Shown in pieces: positions 9,315 through 18,540 of a stretch of DNA of 64,000 nucleotides. Below the pieces are notes generated by a model. That model did not search any database. It had not been told where the DNA came from and saw only the letters and a program-made list of their open reading frames with translations. Location of the stretch: contig QCHB01000007.1 in the NCBI GenBank assembly GCA_003278095.1, forward strand, positions 1 to 64,000, read 5' to 3'. The position numbers and the translations under genes are program-made. The DNA comes from SAR116 cluster bacterium AG-390-L20 (lineage in GTDB: Bacteria > Pseudomonadota > Alphaproteobacteria > Puniceispirillales > Marisalimonadaceae). Each line of letters starts with the position of its first letter. Position 1 is the stretch's first letter.

Positions 9315-10099
9315 TTTATTAACCCCAATATTTTTTTTGTTGCCAAAGTTAAATCTTTTTCTTTCATTAAGCTCTCTCCAATCAGAAAGTTGTGTATTCC
9401 GTTTTTTTTGAGTAATTGTAAATCTAAATTATTTTTAAGACCACTTTCGGCTACAATAATTTTATCAGGGTTTATAAAACTTTTTAACTTTAAAGTATTA
9501 TTGATATTAACTTCCATAGTTTTAAGATTTCTATTGTTTATACCAACTAATAGGGTATCAAGCTTATTAGCCATTTCTATTTCTTCCTTTGTATGAGTTT
9601 CTACTAAAACATCCATTCCAAAATTTTTTGCTTCTTGTTCTAACATAATCGCCTCATTTAATGTTAAAGCTGCCATTATTAACAATATACAGTCTGCTCC
9701 TAGTGATCTTGACTCTTTTATTTGCCAAGGGTCGACTATAAAATCTTTTCTTAGGATCGGTAAATCAACTTCTCTTTTTATAATGTTTATGTATTTATTA
9801 TTTCCTTGAAAATATTTTTCATCAGTTAAAACAGATAAGCATGAAGCATTGCCATCTTTATAGCATTTGGCTAAATGTAAGGCATCAAAATCATTTCTAA
9901 TAAGTCCTTTACTTGGAGATGCTTTTTTAATTTCTGCAATTAAGTTTAATTTCTTTGGATCATTAAGTTTGTTAATAAAGCCTCTTGGTTTTTTTTGTTT
10001 GTCTATCATTGAATGCAATTCAAAATCTGTTATTTGGCCTTTTCTGAAAGAAAACTCTTCTTTTTTATAGTTTATAATTTCCTGTAATTTTGTAATCAT
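9311..10099 (-). CDS. trpC: Indole-3-glycerol phosphate synthase TrpC
   Basis: TrpC is a TIM-barrel enzyme that forms indole-3-glycerol phosphate from CdRP in tryptophan synthesis. The 262 aa match the monofunctional enzyme. Diagnostic segments are LIAEIKKASPSKGLIR (catalytic lysine region), SCLSVLTDEKYFQG, LPILRKDFIVDPWQI, LLVGINNRNLKTMEV and VAESGLKN. It lies 15 bp downstream of trpD and overlaps moaC. trpG and trpE, which often precede trpD in relatives, are not in this window. Confidence 0.97.
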   Translation of the reverse strand: MITKLQEIINYKKEEFSFRKGQITDFELHSMIDKQKKPRGFINKLNDPKKLNLIAEIKKASPSKGLIRNDFDALHLAKCYKDGNASCLSVLTDEKYFQGNNKYINIIKREVDLPILRKDFIVDPWQIKESRSLGADCILLIMAALTLNEAIMLEQEAKNFGMDVLVETHTKEEIEMANKLDTLLVGINNRNLKTMEVNINNTLKLKSFINPDKIIVAESGLKNNLDLQLLKKNGIHNFLIGESLMKEKDLTLATKKILGLIN

Positions 10100-10114
10100 C
10101 AGTGTCTTTAAACC

Positions 10115-11137
10115 TTAACTGTTTGTCATTTCAATTAACTCATTTAATTTATTCAAAGCTTTTCCATTATCTAAAGAATTAATAGACATACTTGCACCTT
10201 CTTCTAGAGACTTGGTATGACCTGTTGCAACCAAAGCTGAAGCTGAATTTAATAGAACTACATTTCTAAATGTACTTTTTTTACCATTAAATAATTCAAT
10301 TATTTCTTTCGCATTTTCTTTTGGTTCTCCTCCAATAATTTCATTGATGTTAGCTAAAGGAATATCTATGTCAGATGGATTAATTGTGAACTCTCTAATT
10401 GAACCATTTTTTAATTCTGCACAATGAGTTTTACCTGTGATAGTTACCTCGTCTAATCCATCACTTCCGTGAACTATCCATGCATGTGTTGACCCAAGCC
10501 TTTTTAAAGATTCTGCAAAAGGTAAAATTAATGATTTATCATATACACCCAATAATTGTCTTTTCACTAAAGCGGGGTTAGACAATGGACCAAGTAAATT
10601 AAATATAGTCCTAATTCCAATTTCTTGTCTTATTTTGCCAACATATTTCATTGCGGAATGATGTTTTGGTGCTAACAAAAAACAAATACCTATTTCATTC
10701 AAGCATTTTTCTACTATATCTATTCCGCAGTCTATATTAACTGATAAAGATTTTAGAACATTAGCAGCGCCTGACTTAGAAGTTGCAGAATAATTACCAT
10801 GTTTTGCAACTGGTACACCAGTTCCAGCTAATACAAAAGATACTGCAGTAGAAATATTCAACGTTCCCAAATTATCACCACCAGTTCCAACTACATCTAT
10901 TGTGTCTTCTTTTGATAGAATTTTTAAACATTTTTCTCTAAGTATTTCTGCACCTGCCGCAATAACTATTGGGTTATGATTTTGCATTTTTACAGCAGTT
11001 AAAAATGATGAAATTTGAGCGTCAGTAGCTTCTCCGGACATTATTAGTTCAAAAGCTAACTTACTTTGTGTGATATTTAATTCATTTCCATCTGTAATAT
11101 TCTTCAAAATATTTTTGAATTTACCATCATTATCCAT
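10115..11137 (-). CDS. trpD: Anthranilate phosphoribosyltransferase TrpD
   Basis: TrpD transfers the phosphoribosyl group of PRPP to anthranilate. The 340 aa are typical. The PRPP-binding motif VVGTGGDNLGTLNIST and the anthranilate-binding region VAKHGNYSATSKSGAANVL are present, with the family segment GIRTIFNLLGPLSNPA. It is the first gene of the leftward trp-moa-moe unit and is divergent from rplM across a 246 bp spacer. Confidence 0.97.
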   Translation of the reverse strand: MDNDGKFKNILKNITDGNELNITQSKLAFELIMSGEATDAQISSFLTAVKMQNHNPIVIAAGAEILREKCLKILSKEDTIDVVGTGGDNLGTLNISTAVSFVLAGTGVPVAKHGNYSATSKSGAANVLKSLSVNIDCGIDIVEKCLNEIGICFLLAPKHHSAMKYVGKIRQEIGIRTIFNLLGPLSNPALVKRQLLGVYDKSLILPFAESLKRLGSTHAWIVHGSDGLDEVTITGKTHCAELKNGSIREFTINPSDIDIPLANINEIIGGEPKENAKEIIELFNGKKSTFRNVVLLNSASALVATGHTKSLEEGASMSINSLDNGKALNKLNELIEMTNS

Positions 11138-11229
11138 AAAAAACTCTTTGTCTTATTAGTTGAAAATTAATTAAATAACATAAAATATAAATATAATATT
11201 TTTTATTGATTTAATCTAGGATTCTTTAC

Positions 11230-11246
11230 CCACATTTTCAATGTGG
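11230..11246 (+). promoter_or_regulatory. Small hairpin in trpD-rplM spacer
   Basis: CCACATT-TTC-AATGTGG forms a perfect 7 bp stem with a 3-base loop in an otherwise A/T-rich 246 bp spacer, about 140 bp before rplM. No T-run follows, so it is not an obvious terminator. It could belong to a ribosomal-protein leader or be an operator-like inverted repeat for either divergent unit. The structure is seen; its function is unknown. Confidence 0.3.
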
Positions 11247-11306
11247 TATTATAAAACTCATCGTTTTAAGCTGTTGAAAATAATAAATAATAATTAAAAT
11301 TTTTGA

Positions 11307-11334
11307 TTGACTGATAAAATTAAAAGGGTTAGAT
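11307..11334 (+). promoter_or_regulatory. Possible sigma70-type promoter of rplM-rpsI
   Basis: TTGACT at 11307 followed after 16 bp by TTAGAT is the best -35/-10-like pair upstream of rplM. The -35 match is good and the -10 weak. It would give a transcript starting about 40 bp before the rplM start codon at 11384. In such AT-rich sequence chance matches are common. Confidence 0.3.
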
Positions 11335-11383
11335 GTACTTTTGTTTAATTAAATGAATTTAAGCTTTTTATAAAGGAAATCAA

Positions 11384-11848
11384 ATGGCCTTAAAAGGTAC
11401 TTATTCGGCTAAGCCTAAAGACATAACTAAAGATTGGTTTATTGTTGATGCAGAAGGTTTGGTTTTAGGACGTTTAGCTGTGATTATTGCAAATAGATTA
11501 AGAGGCAAGCATAAGGTTGGCTTTACTCCTCACATGGCATGTGGAGATAATATAATTGTTACAAATTGTGAAAAAGTTGTCTTAACAGGAAATAAAAGAT
11601 CACAAAAAACATATTATTGGCATACAGGCTATCCAGGAGGTATAAAGGAAAGAAAGGCTGATAAGATTTTAGATGGTAGATTTCCTGATAGAGTTATACG
11701 TAAAGCAGTAGAAAGAATGATTCCTCGTGGTCCTTTAGGACGTCAAGTAATGAGACAGCTATATATTTATGCTGGTAGCAATCATCCACATGAGGCGCAA
11801 TCTCCACAATCTTTAGATGTAAAATCTATGAATAGAAAAAATAGTTAA
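11384..11848 (+). CDS. rplM: 50S ribosomal protein L13 (uL13)
   Basis: Large-subunit ribosomal protein. The 154 aa include the L13 signatures [56 protein letters not shown] and [30 protein letters not shown] strong AAGGA Shine-Dalgarno (TAAAGGAAATCAA) precedes the ATG. It is 10 bp upstream of rpsI, the near-universal rplM-rpsI pair. Confidence 0.98.
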   Translation: MALKGTYSAKPKDITKDWFIVDAEGLVLGRLAVIIANRLRGKHKVGFTPHMACGDNIIVTNCEKVVLTGNKRSQKTYYWHTGYPGGIKERKADKILDGRFPDRVIRKAVERMIPRGPLGRQVMRQLYIYAGSNHPHEAQSPQSLDVKSMNRKNS

Positions 11849-11858
11849 AGGTTTAATT

Positions 11859-12347
11859 ATGACTGAAGAAAACAAAGAAATTAATGATTTAAGTGATTTA
11901 TCTAAATTAAAAGAAGATGAACAAAATCAAATTATCCAGATTGAACCAAAAATAGACAAACTTGGAAGGTCATATGCTACAGGTAGAAGAAAAGAGTCTA
12001 CAGCTAGAGTTTGGGTGAAAAGGGGTACTGGAAAAGTTTTAATTAATGGCAAAGAAATGATTAACTACTTTGCTAGGCCTGTCTTACAAATGCAACTTAA
12101 TTTTGTTTTTGATATAACAGAGCGTAAAGACCAGTTCGATGTCATTGCTACAGTAAAAGGAGGTGGCTTGTCAGGACAAGCTGGTGCAGTTAGGCATGGC
12201 TTGAGCAGAGCACTAAGCTTATTTGAGCCTGAACTAAGAAAACCACTTAAAACTGCAGGTATGCTTACAAGAGATTCTAGAGTTGTAGAGCGTAAAAAAT
12301 ACGGTAGAGCAAAAGCGAGAAAAAGCTTTCAATTTTCTAAAAGATAG
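11859..12347 (+). CDS. rpsI: 30S ribosomal protein S9 (uS9)
   Basis: Small-subunit ribosomal protein at the decoding region. The core (about residues 37-162) has [48 protein letters not shown], and the conserved basic tail [18 protein letters not shown] whose last residues reach the P-site tRNA. A 30-35 residue acidic N-terminal extension precedes the S9 core, as in many alphaproteobacteria. It is followed by a clear intrinsic terminator. Confidence 0.98.
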   Translation: MTEENKEINDLSDLSKLKEDEQNQIIQIEPKIDKLGRSYATGRRKESTARVWVKRGTGKVLINGKEMINYFARPVLQMQLNFVFDITERKDQFDVIATVKGGGLSGQAGAVRHGLSRALSLFEPELRKPLKTAGMLTRDSRVVERKKYGRAKARKSFQFSKR

Positions 12348-12367
12348 ATTTTATTCAATTTTATTCA

Positions 12368-12395
12368 AAAGGTGTGCTTTGCGCACCTTTTTTTT
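12368..12395 (+). terminator. Rho-independent terminator after rpsI
   Basis: AAAGGTGTGC-TTT-GCGCACCTTT forms a 10 bp stem (one G:U pair) with a 3-base loop, followed by TTTTT. It lies 20 bp after the rpsI stop and before hom, and is the clearest intrinsic terminator in the window. Confidence 0.9.
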
Positions 12396-12445
12396 ACTTT
12401 AAATTTATCATATAAGTATTTATAAAATAACAAAGGATAAAAATT

Positions 12446-13741
12446 ATGAGCCTTTTAAAAATTGGAATTGCAGGTCTTGGGAATGTAGGTGAAGAGGTTG
12501 CCTATCAACTTATAAAAGGTTTCAGAGTACAAAAAAATCTTTTTGAATTTGAATTAGTAGCTGTTTCAGCAAAGTCAAAAAATAAAAAAAGAAAAATTGA
12601 CGTGAGTGGTATTAAATTTTTTGATGATCCGCTCAAAATGGCATCTTCTCATGATATTGACGTAATAGTCGAATTAATAGGTGGTGATGAAGGAGTTGCA
12701 AAAAAACTATGTTTTGCAGCATTAGAAAACAATAAATCTTTAATCACAGCCAACAAAGCATTAATAGCAAAATATGGTAAGCAACTTGCTGAATTAGCCG
12801 AAAAAAATAATTTATTTTTTTCGTTTGAAGCATCTGTAGCTGGAGGTATTCCTATTTTAAAGCTTATAAGAGAGGGTCTAATTGTAAATGATATTACGGA
12901 ATTAACCGGAATACTAAATGGTACGGCAAATTACATTTTATCAGAGATGGAAGTGGCTAAAAAAGGATTTGAAGAGGTTTTAGCTGATGCTCAAAAAAAG
13001 GGTTACGCGGAGGCCGATCCTTCTTTTGATGTTGATGGTATTGACGCAGCTCACAAAACAATAATTTTATCTGCTTTGGCATATGGGAAAATGCCAAATT
13101 TAGAAGATTTATCCATACAAGGGATAAGAGAAATTTCACTTAATGATATAAAGTACTGTAATGATTTGGGTTATAAGATAAAATTATTAGGAAACTCTCT
13201 AGTTTCAAAAGACCTTAACGGGAAAGAAGAATTATTTTGTTCAGTTAAGCCATGGCTGATTGCAAAGAACTTTGGTCTTTCAAATGTTTCTGGTGTAATT
13301 AATGCCGTTCAAATTGAATCAAACCTAGCTGGCTCTGTTATGATCACAGGAGCTGGAGCAGGGGGCGAACCTACAGCTTCAGCTGTACTGGCAGATATAG
13401 TGGACATTGCTAACGGAACCAAGTTATTTTCATTTGGCAGAAACTCTTATGATGTAAAAGTTGATTTTAAAACAAAACCTTATAGAGAAAAATATAAGTT
13501 TTACTTAAGGCTAAATGTCGTAGATAAATCCGGTATTCTTGCCGATTTAACATCTATCTTTAAAGATTACAATATATCCATTGAAAGTGTTATCCAAAAA
13601 TCAAATCAAGAAGATAAAACAGCAGAGTTAGTAATTATTACTCACAAAGCTAATAATTCAGTTTTAGAAGATGCATTGATGTCGATAATAAAATTAGATG
13701 GTGTTATTACTAAACCTGTTTGCTTAAGCATTTATTCGTAA
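12446..13741 (+). CDS. hom: Homoserine dehydrogenase
   Basis: This enzyme reduces aspartate semialdehyde to homoserine (Thr/Met/Ile branch). The 431 aa protein has an N-terminal NAD(P)-binding fold (IGIAGLGNVGEEVAYQL), the catalytic domain with SLITANKALIAKYG, GGIPILKLIREGL, LTGILNGTANYILSEM and YAEADPSFDVDGIDAAHK, and a C-terminal ACT domain (about 350-430, LRLNVVDKSGILADLTSIFKDYNISIESVIQ) for likely threonine feedback. It lies 20 bp upstream of recJ. glpX, often found between hom and recJ in alphaproteobacteria, is absent. Confidence 0.97.
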   Translation: MSLLKIGIAGLGNVGEEVAYQLIKGFRVQKNLFEFELVAVSAKSKNKKRKIDVSGIKFFDDPLKMASSHDIDVIVELIGGDEGVAKKLCFAALENNKSLITANKALIAKYGKQLAELAEKNNLFFSFEASVAGGIPILKLIREGLIVNDITELTGILNGTANYILSEMEVAKKGFEEVLADAQKKGYAEADPSFDVDGIDAAHKTIILSALAYGKMPNLEDLSIQGIREISLNDIKYCNDLGYKIKLLGNSLVSKDLNGKEELFCSVKPWLIAKNFGLSNVSGVINAVQIESNLAGSVMITGAGAGGEPTASAVLADIVDIANGTKLFSFGRNSYDVKVDFKTKPYREKYKFYLRLNVVDKSGILADLTSIFKDYNISIESVIQKSNQEDKTAELVIITHKANNSVLEDALMSIIKLDGVITKPVCLSIYS

Positions 13742-13761
13742 AATTTTAATAAGTTTTTAAT

Positions 13762-15570
13762 TTGTCCAAAACTATATTATACAATTCTAAAAAATCAGTA
13801 AGTAATGCTGATTGGAAAATTATTGTTTTAGATGATTTTACTAGAAGATTTGTAGACTACTTATCTCAAAAATATAATTTACCAAATTTTATTTCTCCTT
13901 ATTTAATGTTTAAAGAAATAAATTTAGATGATTTTGATAATTTTTTTACTCCAAAGCTGAAAAATCTTCTCCCAGAGCCCTTTTTATTTAAAGATTTAGA
14001 AAAAGGTGTCAAAAGGTTGGTTGATGAAGTCGTAAACTCGCGTCCTGTTGGAATTTTTGGAGATTATGATGTAGATGGAGCAACATCTGCTGCGATGATA
14101 TCAAGTTATCTGGAGCAATGTGGTTGTAAAACATTTATTCATATACCTGATAGATTTTTAGAAGGCTATGGCCCAAATGAAAAAGCTCTAAAAGCTCTTC
14201 ATGAAAAAGGTTCGGAATTAATTATAACTGTCGATTGTGGTATTTCATCATTTGAACCTTTGCAAGCTATGAATTCTGTTAATATAGATCTAATAGTTAT
14301 TGATCATCATATCCCAGATATAAGATTACCTCCAGCATATGCAATCATTAATCCTAAAAGAGTTGACAATCATAAAGGATATGAAGATTTGTGTGCTGCA
14401 GGAGTGACATTTATTTTTCTTATTGGACTTAATAGGGAGCTAAGAAAAAAAGGTTTTTTTAAAAATAAAAAGGAACCTGATTTATTTCAATTTTTAGATC
14501 TCGTAGCATTGGGGACTATTTGCGATTTAGTACCTCTAATTAAATTAAATAGGGCATTCGTAAAGCAAGGTCTTTCAATAATGAAAAAAAGAGAAAATTT
14601 TGGCATCAAAGCTCTTTCAGATATTAGTAAATTAACTAGTGCACCAAATCCTCAAGCTTTAGGGTTTTCATTAGGTCCTAGAATTAATGCTGGGGGGCGA
14701 ATTGGTAATAGTGAACTAGGTGTATATCTTTTAAAAGAGACTGATGAAAATAAAGCTTTTGAAATTGCAAGTAAGTTAGATGATTTAAATAAAAAGCGAA
14801 GATTTTTAACTTCTGAATTAGAAAGTAAAATTGTAGGACAGATTGAAAAAATAATTTCGGAAAATAATAGTAAGGTTCCAGCTGCTTTAGTTGTTTATGG
14901 TAATGATTTTCATGAAGGTATTATAGGTATTGTTGCTGGTAGAATGAAGGAATTATATAATAGGCCAGTGTGTGTAATTGCTATTAATCAACATGGTATA
15001 GGTAAGGGATCTGGGAGATCAATTCACGGTATTCCCTTAGGGGAAATAATTTTAGAAGCTTTAAGTTTAAATATAATTAATTCTGGTGGAGGTCACGATA
15101 TGGCTGCTGGATTTACCATTGATCCTAATAATATAAATAATTTTATTGAATATATAAATAAAAAGGTAAATAACTTAGTTAATGATGAAATTCCTAAAGT
15201 TTCATATATTGCAACCTCAGTAATACCAATTTCCGCTTGTACTTTAGATTTGGCAGAATGGCTAGATAAATTAGGTCCATGGGGGCCGGGTATGGAAGAG
15301 CCAAAATTTATTATACCTAATTCTAAAATTTCATCTTTCAGAAGGTTTGGTTCAAATAATGAACATGCATCTTTTTATATCAATGATGCGTCGTCAAAAA
15401 AATTAAAAGTTAAAAAATTCAATCTTCTTAATAATGCTTTGAACAAAGTATTTGATAATTATGAAAATGTTAATTTTAATTTCTTAGGTACATTAAATGT
15501 TGATACATGGAATAATACAAAATCTATTGAGCTTATGCTGGATGATATTATTTATGCAGATGTTACTTGA
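13762..15570 (+). CDS. recJ: Single-stranded-DNA-specific exonuclease RecJ
   Basis: RecJ is a 5'-3' ssDNA exonuclease in recombination and mismatch repair. The 602 aa protein has DHH-family metal motifs FGDYDVDGATSAAMI, ITVDCGI and VIDHHIPD, the segment GPRINAGGRIGNSELG, and the DHHA1 signature SGGGHDMAAGF, followed by the C-terminal OB-like domain. The start is TTG at 13762; no ATG in frame fits better. It ends just upstream of the tRNA-Glu gene. Confidence 0.95.
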   Translation: MSKTILYNSKKSVSNADWKIIVLDDFTRRFVDYLSQKYNLPNFISPYLMFKEINLDDFDNFFTPKLKNLLPEPFLFKDLEKGVKRLVDEVVNSRPVGIFGDYDVDGATSAAMISSYLEQCGCKTFIHIPDRFLEGYGPNEKALKALHEKGSELIITVDCGISSFEPLQAMNSVNIDLIVIDHHIPDIRLPPAYAIINPKRVDNHKGYEDLCAAGVTFIFLIGLNRELRKKGFFKNKKEPDLFQFLDLVALGTICDLVPLIKLNRAFVKQGLSIMKKRENFGIKALSDISKLTSAPNPQALGFSLGPRINAGGRIGNSELGVYLLKETDENKAFEIASKLDDLNKKRRFLTSELESKIVGQIEKIISENNSKVPAALVVYGNDFHEGIIGIVAGRMKELYNRPVCVIAINQHGIGKGSGRSIHGIPLGEIILEALSLNIINSGGGHDMAAGFTIDPNNINNFIEYINKKVNNLVNDEIPKVSYIATSVIPISACTLDLAEWLDKLGPWGPGMEEPKFIIPNSKISSFRRFGSNNEHASFYINDASSKKLKVKKFNLLNNALNKVFDNYENVNFNFLGTLNVDTWNNTKSIELMLDDIIYADVT

Positions 15571-15574
15571 TTTT

Positions 15575-15583
15575 TGTTATAAT
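15575..15583 (+). promoter_or_regulatory. Extended -10 promoter of tRNA-Glu
   Basis: TGTTATAAT is a perfect extended -10 element (TG-n-TATAAT) that would start transcription near 15590, about 17 bp before the mature tRNA 5' end. It lies just after the recJ stop codon. No strong -35 is visible, consistent with extended -10 use. Confidence 0.6.
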
Positions 15584-15606
15584 TAGAGTTAATACAGTCA
15601 CTCAGT

Positions 15607-15681
15607 GGTCCCTTCGTCTAATGGTTAGGACACCGCCCTTTCACGGCGGCAATACGAGTTCGAATCTCGTAGGGATCACCA
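15607..15681 (+). tRNA. tRNA-Glu (anticodon TTC)
   Basis: The 75-nt gene begins GGTCCCTTCGTCTAATGG. The acceptor stem GGTCCCT pairs with AGGGATC (one G:U). The anticodon stem-loop is CCGCC-CTTTCAC-GGCGG, giving anticodon TTC (15640-15642). The T arm contains GAGTTCGAATCTC, and the discriminator A and CCA end are encoded. The cognate synthetase gltX is at 5425-6798. Confidence 0.97.
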
Positions 15682-15744
15682 CTTTAATTGCAAATTTAAT
15701 CTACATAAATAATAGTTTATATCATAATTTGTTTATTAACTTTT

Positions 15745-16737
15745 TTAATTCCATATTTGTTTAAAAAATAAAAACCAATTTTGTCCTAGTATTTTTTCAA
15801 TACGTTTTGTTGACCATCCAGCGCGTTTCATTGCTGATACAAAGTTTTGAAATTGGCTTAGTTTTGAAATTCCTTTTGGCATAGGTGGTACATCTTTGTA
15901 AGGAGTTGAAACAAATCTTCCTGTTCCTTTGTCTCTTTGTAAGTATTCATAAAATGCTATATCTTGATCTTGAACCCAATCCGTACCTATACCTACACTA
16001 TCCTCTCCTACAATATTAATAATATATTCCATTGCCTCAACGCAATCATCAATACTACTATCTGCACCTTTCGGTAAAAAAGGTGTGTAACTTGCAAACC
16101 CTATCATTCCCCCTTTATTAGCGATTTCCTTAAGCTGTTCATCTGTTTTATTTCTTGGATGCTTCTTAATAGCTGGACAACAATGAGTATATGCAACAGG
16201 TGACTTTGATAAACTAATTGTATCTGAACTTGTTTTAGGTCCTACATGTGACAGATCAATTAACATGCCTAGTCTATTCATCTCACTTACTACATCCTTG
16301 CCAAAGTCAGATAAACCTCCGTCGTTTGTTTCCCAACAACCAGAACCAACCAGATTTTGTGTATTGTATGTTAGTTGGGCTATTCTAACTCCTAAATCAT
16401 AAAAAATTTGAAGTTTATTTATATCGTCTTCGATAGCACTTGTATTTTGCCATCCAAGAATTATCCCAACTTTTTTATCTGCATGTGCTTTAATTATGTC
16501 ATTTGCAGATTTGATATGACAAATAATATCGCTATTTTTTTTAAAATGATCATTCCAGATAGTTAATTTACCTATCGTTTCATTAAAGTTTTCCCAAACA
16601 CTACATGTACAATTTGCAGCGGTTATTTTCCCGCGTTGCATTTCTTTAAAAACCGATCTGGAGAATTTAGCTATTGCAAGTCCTTCAATAGAAATGTAAT
16701 TATGAATATTATTTGATAACTGTTGATCCATATTCAT
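15745..16737 (-). CDS. Divergent peptidase M19 (membrane dipeptidase-like) family protein
   Basis: The 330 aa protein resembles the M19 / renal dipeptidase TIM barrel: LIDLSHVGPKTSSDTI and PVAYTHCCPAIKKHPRNKTDEQLKEIA carry two expected zinc histidines, and VGIGTDW the substrate-binding Asp. However, the N-terminal HxD zinc ligands are absent (IEGLAIAKF at that place) and the bridging Glu segment reads LGWQNTSAIEDD. It therefore belongs to a variant subfamily in which classic dipeptidase activity is uncertain. No signal peptide is apparent. It overlaps the upstream alpha/beta hydrolase by 4 bp, implying linked function. Confidence 0.85.
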   Translation of the reverse strand: MNMDQQLSNNIHNYISIEGLAIAKFSRSVFKEMQRGKITAANCTCSVWENFNETIGKLTIWNDHFKKNSDIICHIKSANDIIKAHADKKVGIILGWQNTSAIEDDINKLQIFYDLGVRIAQLTYNTQNLVGSGCWETNDGGLSDFGKDVVSEMNRLGMLIDLSHVGPKTSSDTISLSKSPVAYTHCCPAIKKHPRNKTDEQLKEIANKGGMIGFASYTPFLPKGADSSIDDCVEAMEYIINIVGEDSVGIGTDWVQDQDIAFYEYLQRDKGTGRFVSTPYKDVPPMPKGISKLSQFQNFVSAMKRAGWSTKRIEKILGQNWFLFFKQIWN

Positions 16738-17564
16738 ATTATCTTCCTATGAAATTTGAAAAACTTCTTAATATGTTTAATTAGGTCATTTGTTCGCGTT
16801 TCTGTTAGCATATGACCGCCACTATTAAGAGTAATTAATTCTGAGTTATTACAGATTTTCTGAAGTTCTATGCCATGATACACTTTCATTAATTTATCAT
16901 CAAGAGCATTGATAAACAGTTTAGGCTGTTTAAGTTTATGGAGTTCGTCTCCAACATTACAATCCAAAATGGATTTCAATCGTTTTTCTAAATTAATAAC
17001 ATCAACTTTTTTATTTTTCTGATCAAGTATGTACTCCTTAAATTGTACGTAATACTTATGAATATACTCAGCGGGATATAAAAGATTATATTCACTTTTA
17101 ATATACGTAATAGTTTCTAGAGTTTTGGAATTTTCTATTCGTTGTTTTTGTATTGAAGAAAACTCTTTATCTCTTTTGTTCCAGGGACTTATTAAAACAA
17201 TACTCTTACAAGTTTCAAAATTTTGCTTTGTTATAAATGTTCCTAAGCCACAACCAGTAGAATGACATATAATATTAAACTTAATTCCTTTCCATTTTTC
17301 TAGAGCACTACTTATAGCTAAAGCTTTGCTTTCAAGAGAAGTAACATCAGTTATGTTGAAAATACCTAATTTCTCTGTTGCGATGTCGTCATATTCAAGT
17401 AAGTTGAAATTATCTTTAATTAACTTTTTAAAGTTTTTTATGCCGATTGGTCCTTTTGTTTTTGGTAAAAGAAGTAGGACATTAGGTTGTTTTTTTTTAA
17501 ATCCAAAGCCACCACGAAAAACTAATTTCTCTGGCATGTCACAGAGATGTTTTTCAGTTGTCAA
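16734..17564 (-). CDS. Alpha/beta hydrolase (RutD-like)
   Basis: The 276 aa alpha/beta-hydrolase has its nucleophile elbow in IICHSTGCGLGTF (C-x-S-x-G variant of GxSxG), an acid in FINALDDKLMKV and a histidine in SGGHMLTE. The substrate is unknown; peptide, ester or amide hydrolysis is plausible given the overlapping M19-type gene. The TTG start at 17564 is chosen because AAGGAG lies 6 bp upstream; an in-frame ATG (MPEKLVF) 27 bp further in is the alternative. The protein has no membrane segments. Confidence 0.75.
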   Translation of the reverse strand: MTTEKHLCDMPEKLVFRGGFGFKKKQPNVLLLLPKTKGPIGIKNFKKLIKDNFNLLEYDDIATEKLGIFNITDVTSLESKALAISSALEKWKGIKFNIICHSTGCGLGTFITKQNFETCKSIVLISPWNKRDKEFSSIQKQRIENSKTLETITYIKSEYNLLYPAEYIHKYYVQFKEYILDQKNKKVDVINLEKRLKSILDCNVGDELHKLKQPKLFINALDDKLMKVYHGIELQKICNNSELITLNSGGHMLTETRTNDLIKHIKKFFKFHRKII

Positions 17565-17796
17565 AACATACTCCTTAAGTGTTATATCATTTAGTTACTA
17601 GTATAGTATAATTTCGTAAATAAATATTCTAACGATTTTATTTAGAGTATAAAAGAGATTAAAAAGTTAAAAAAAAAGAATTGTGTTAGTTATTAAAAAA
17701 ATATCACACTTATATTTTTTATAAACTCGTTTTTGTACATAAGTCTATCTTCAGTGATACTGTTTGAGTTGTAAAAAATTAAATCATTTATAATAA

Positions 17797-18528
17797 TTAA
17801 AAATTAAATGGTGGCAGTTTTTTTATACTTTTTTTGAGAGATTCTCCCCAGCCATTAGAAATTTTCTGAAAATAAGGATCATTCTTTTCTATTCTAATTT
17901 GTTTGTTAACTTGATATTGATCTTTTTTCATAGTGCAAATATCTATTGGCATTCCAACAGAAACATTAGCTTTCATGGTGCTATCAAAAGATACCAATAA
18001 AAGTTTTATAGAGTCACCAAAAGTTGCATCTTGTTCCAATGCTCGTACTAAAATAGGCTTCCCATATTTAGTCTCACCAATTTGAAAAAAAGGTTGATCC
18101 TCAGATGCTTCAATAAAATTACCTTCAGGATAAATCAAAAACAACTTATGGGTTTGTCCCTTAAATTGCCCGCCAAGTATAAACGTGGACGAATAGGGAT
18201 TTTCACCAGCTTGTCCATCAGATGCGTATTCAGTTGAAATATTTCTTAAAATTTTACCTATAATTCTTGCTACTTGAAACATTGAATTTGCTTTTAGAAT
18301 GTTTTTTTCGTTATTTTCGTGGTCTTGAATACCTTCATTGATTAGATTAATAGTAGCTTGAGACGTTGCTAAATTTCCAGATGTAAGTAAAACAATACAT
18401 TTTTCGTTATCTTCGTGCCAATTAAACATCTTTTTATTAGTATTTATATTATCTATACCAGCATTAGTAAGAGTATCTGAGATAAAAACTAAGCCACGAT
18501 TTAATTTTAGCCCTACACAGTAAGTCAT
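17797..18528 (-). CDS. Anbu: ancestral beta-subunit proteasome-like protease
   Basis: Anbu-family members (COG3484) are N-terminal-nucleophile hydrolases related to 20S proteasome beta subunits. The 243 aa start MTYCVGLKLNRGLVFISDTLTNAGIDN, so removal of Met would expose Thr as the nucleophile. The proteasome-type Asp and Lys are in ISDTLTNAGID and NTNKKMF, and LLTSGNLATSQATI follows. It is the last gene of a four-gene operon with circularly permuted ATP-grasp, alpha-E and transglutaminase-like proteins, the hallmark Anbu context. The biological substrate is unknown for the family. Confidence 0.93.
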   Translation of the reverse strand: MTYCVGLKLNRGLVFISDTLTNAGIDNINTNKKMFNWHEDNEKCIVLLTSGNLATSQATINLINEGIQDHENNEKNILKANSMFQVARIIGKILRNISTEYASDGQAGENPYSSTFILGGQFKGQTHKLFLIYPEGNFIEASEDQPFFQIGETKYGKPILVRALEQDATFGDSIKLLLVSFDSTMKANVSVGMPIDICTMKKDQYQVNKQIRIEKNDPYFQKISNGWGESLKKSIKKLPPFNF

Positions 18529-18540
18529 TTTTTATCCAAC

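Noticed and set aside
15567-15764. 65-aa ORF downstream of recJ
   Set aside because: It spans the tRNA-Glu gene; the open frame is accidental.
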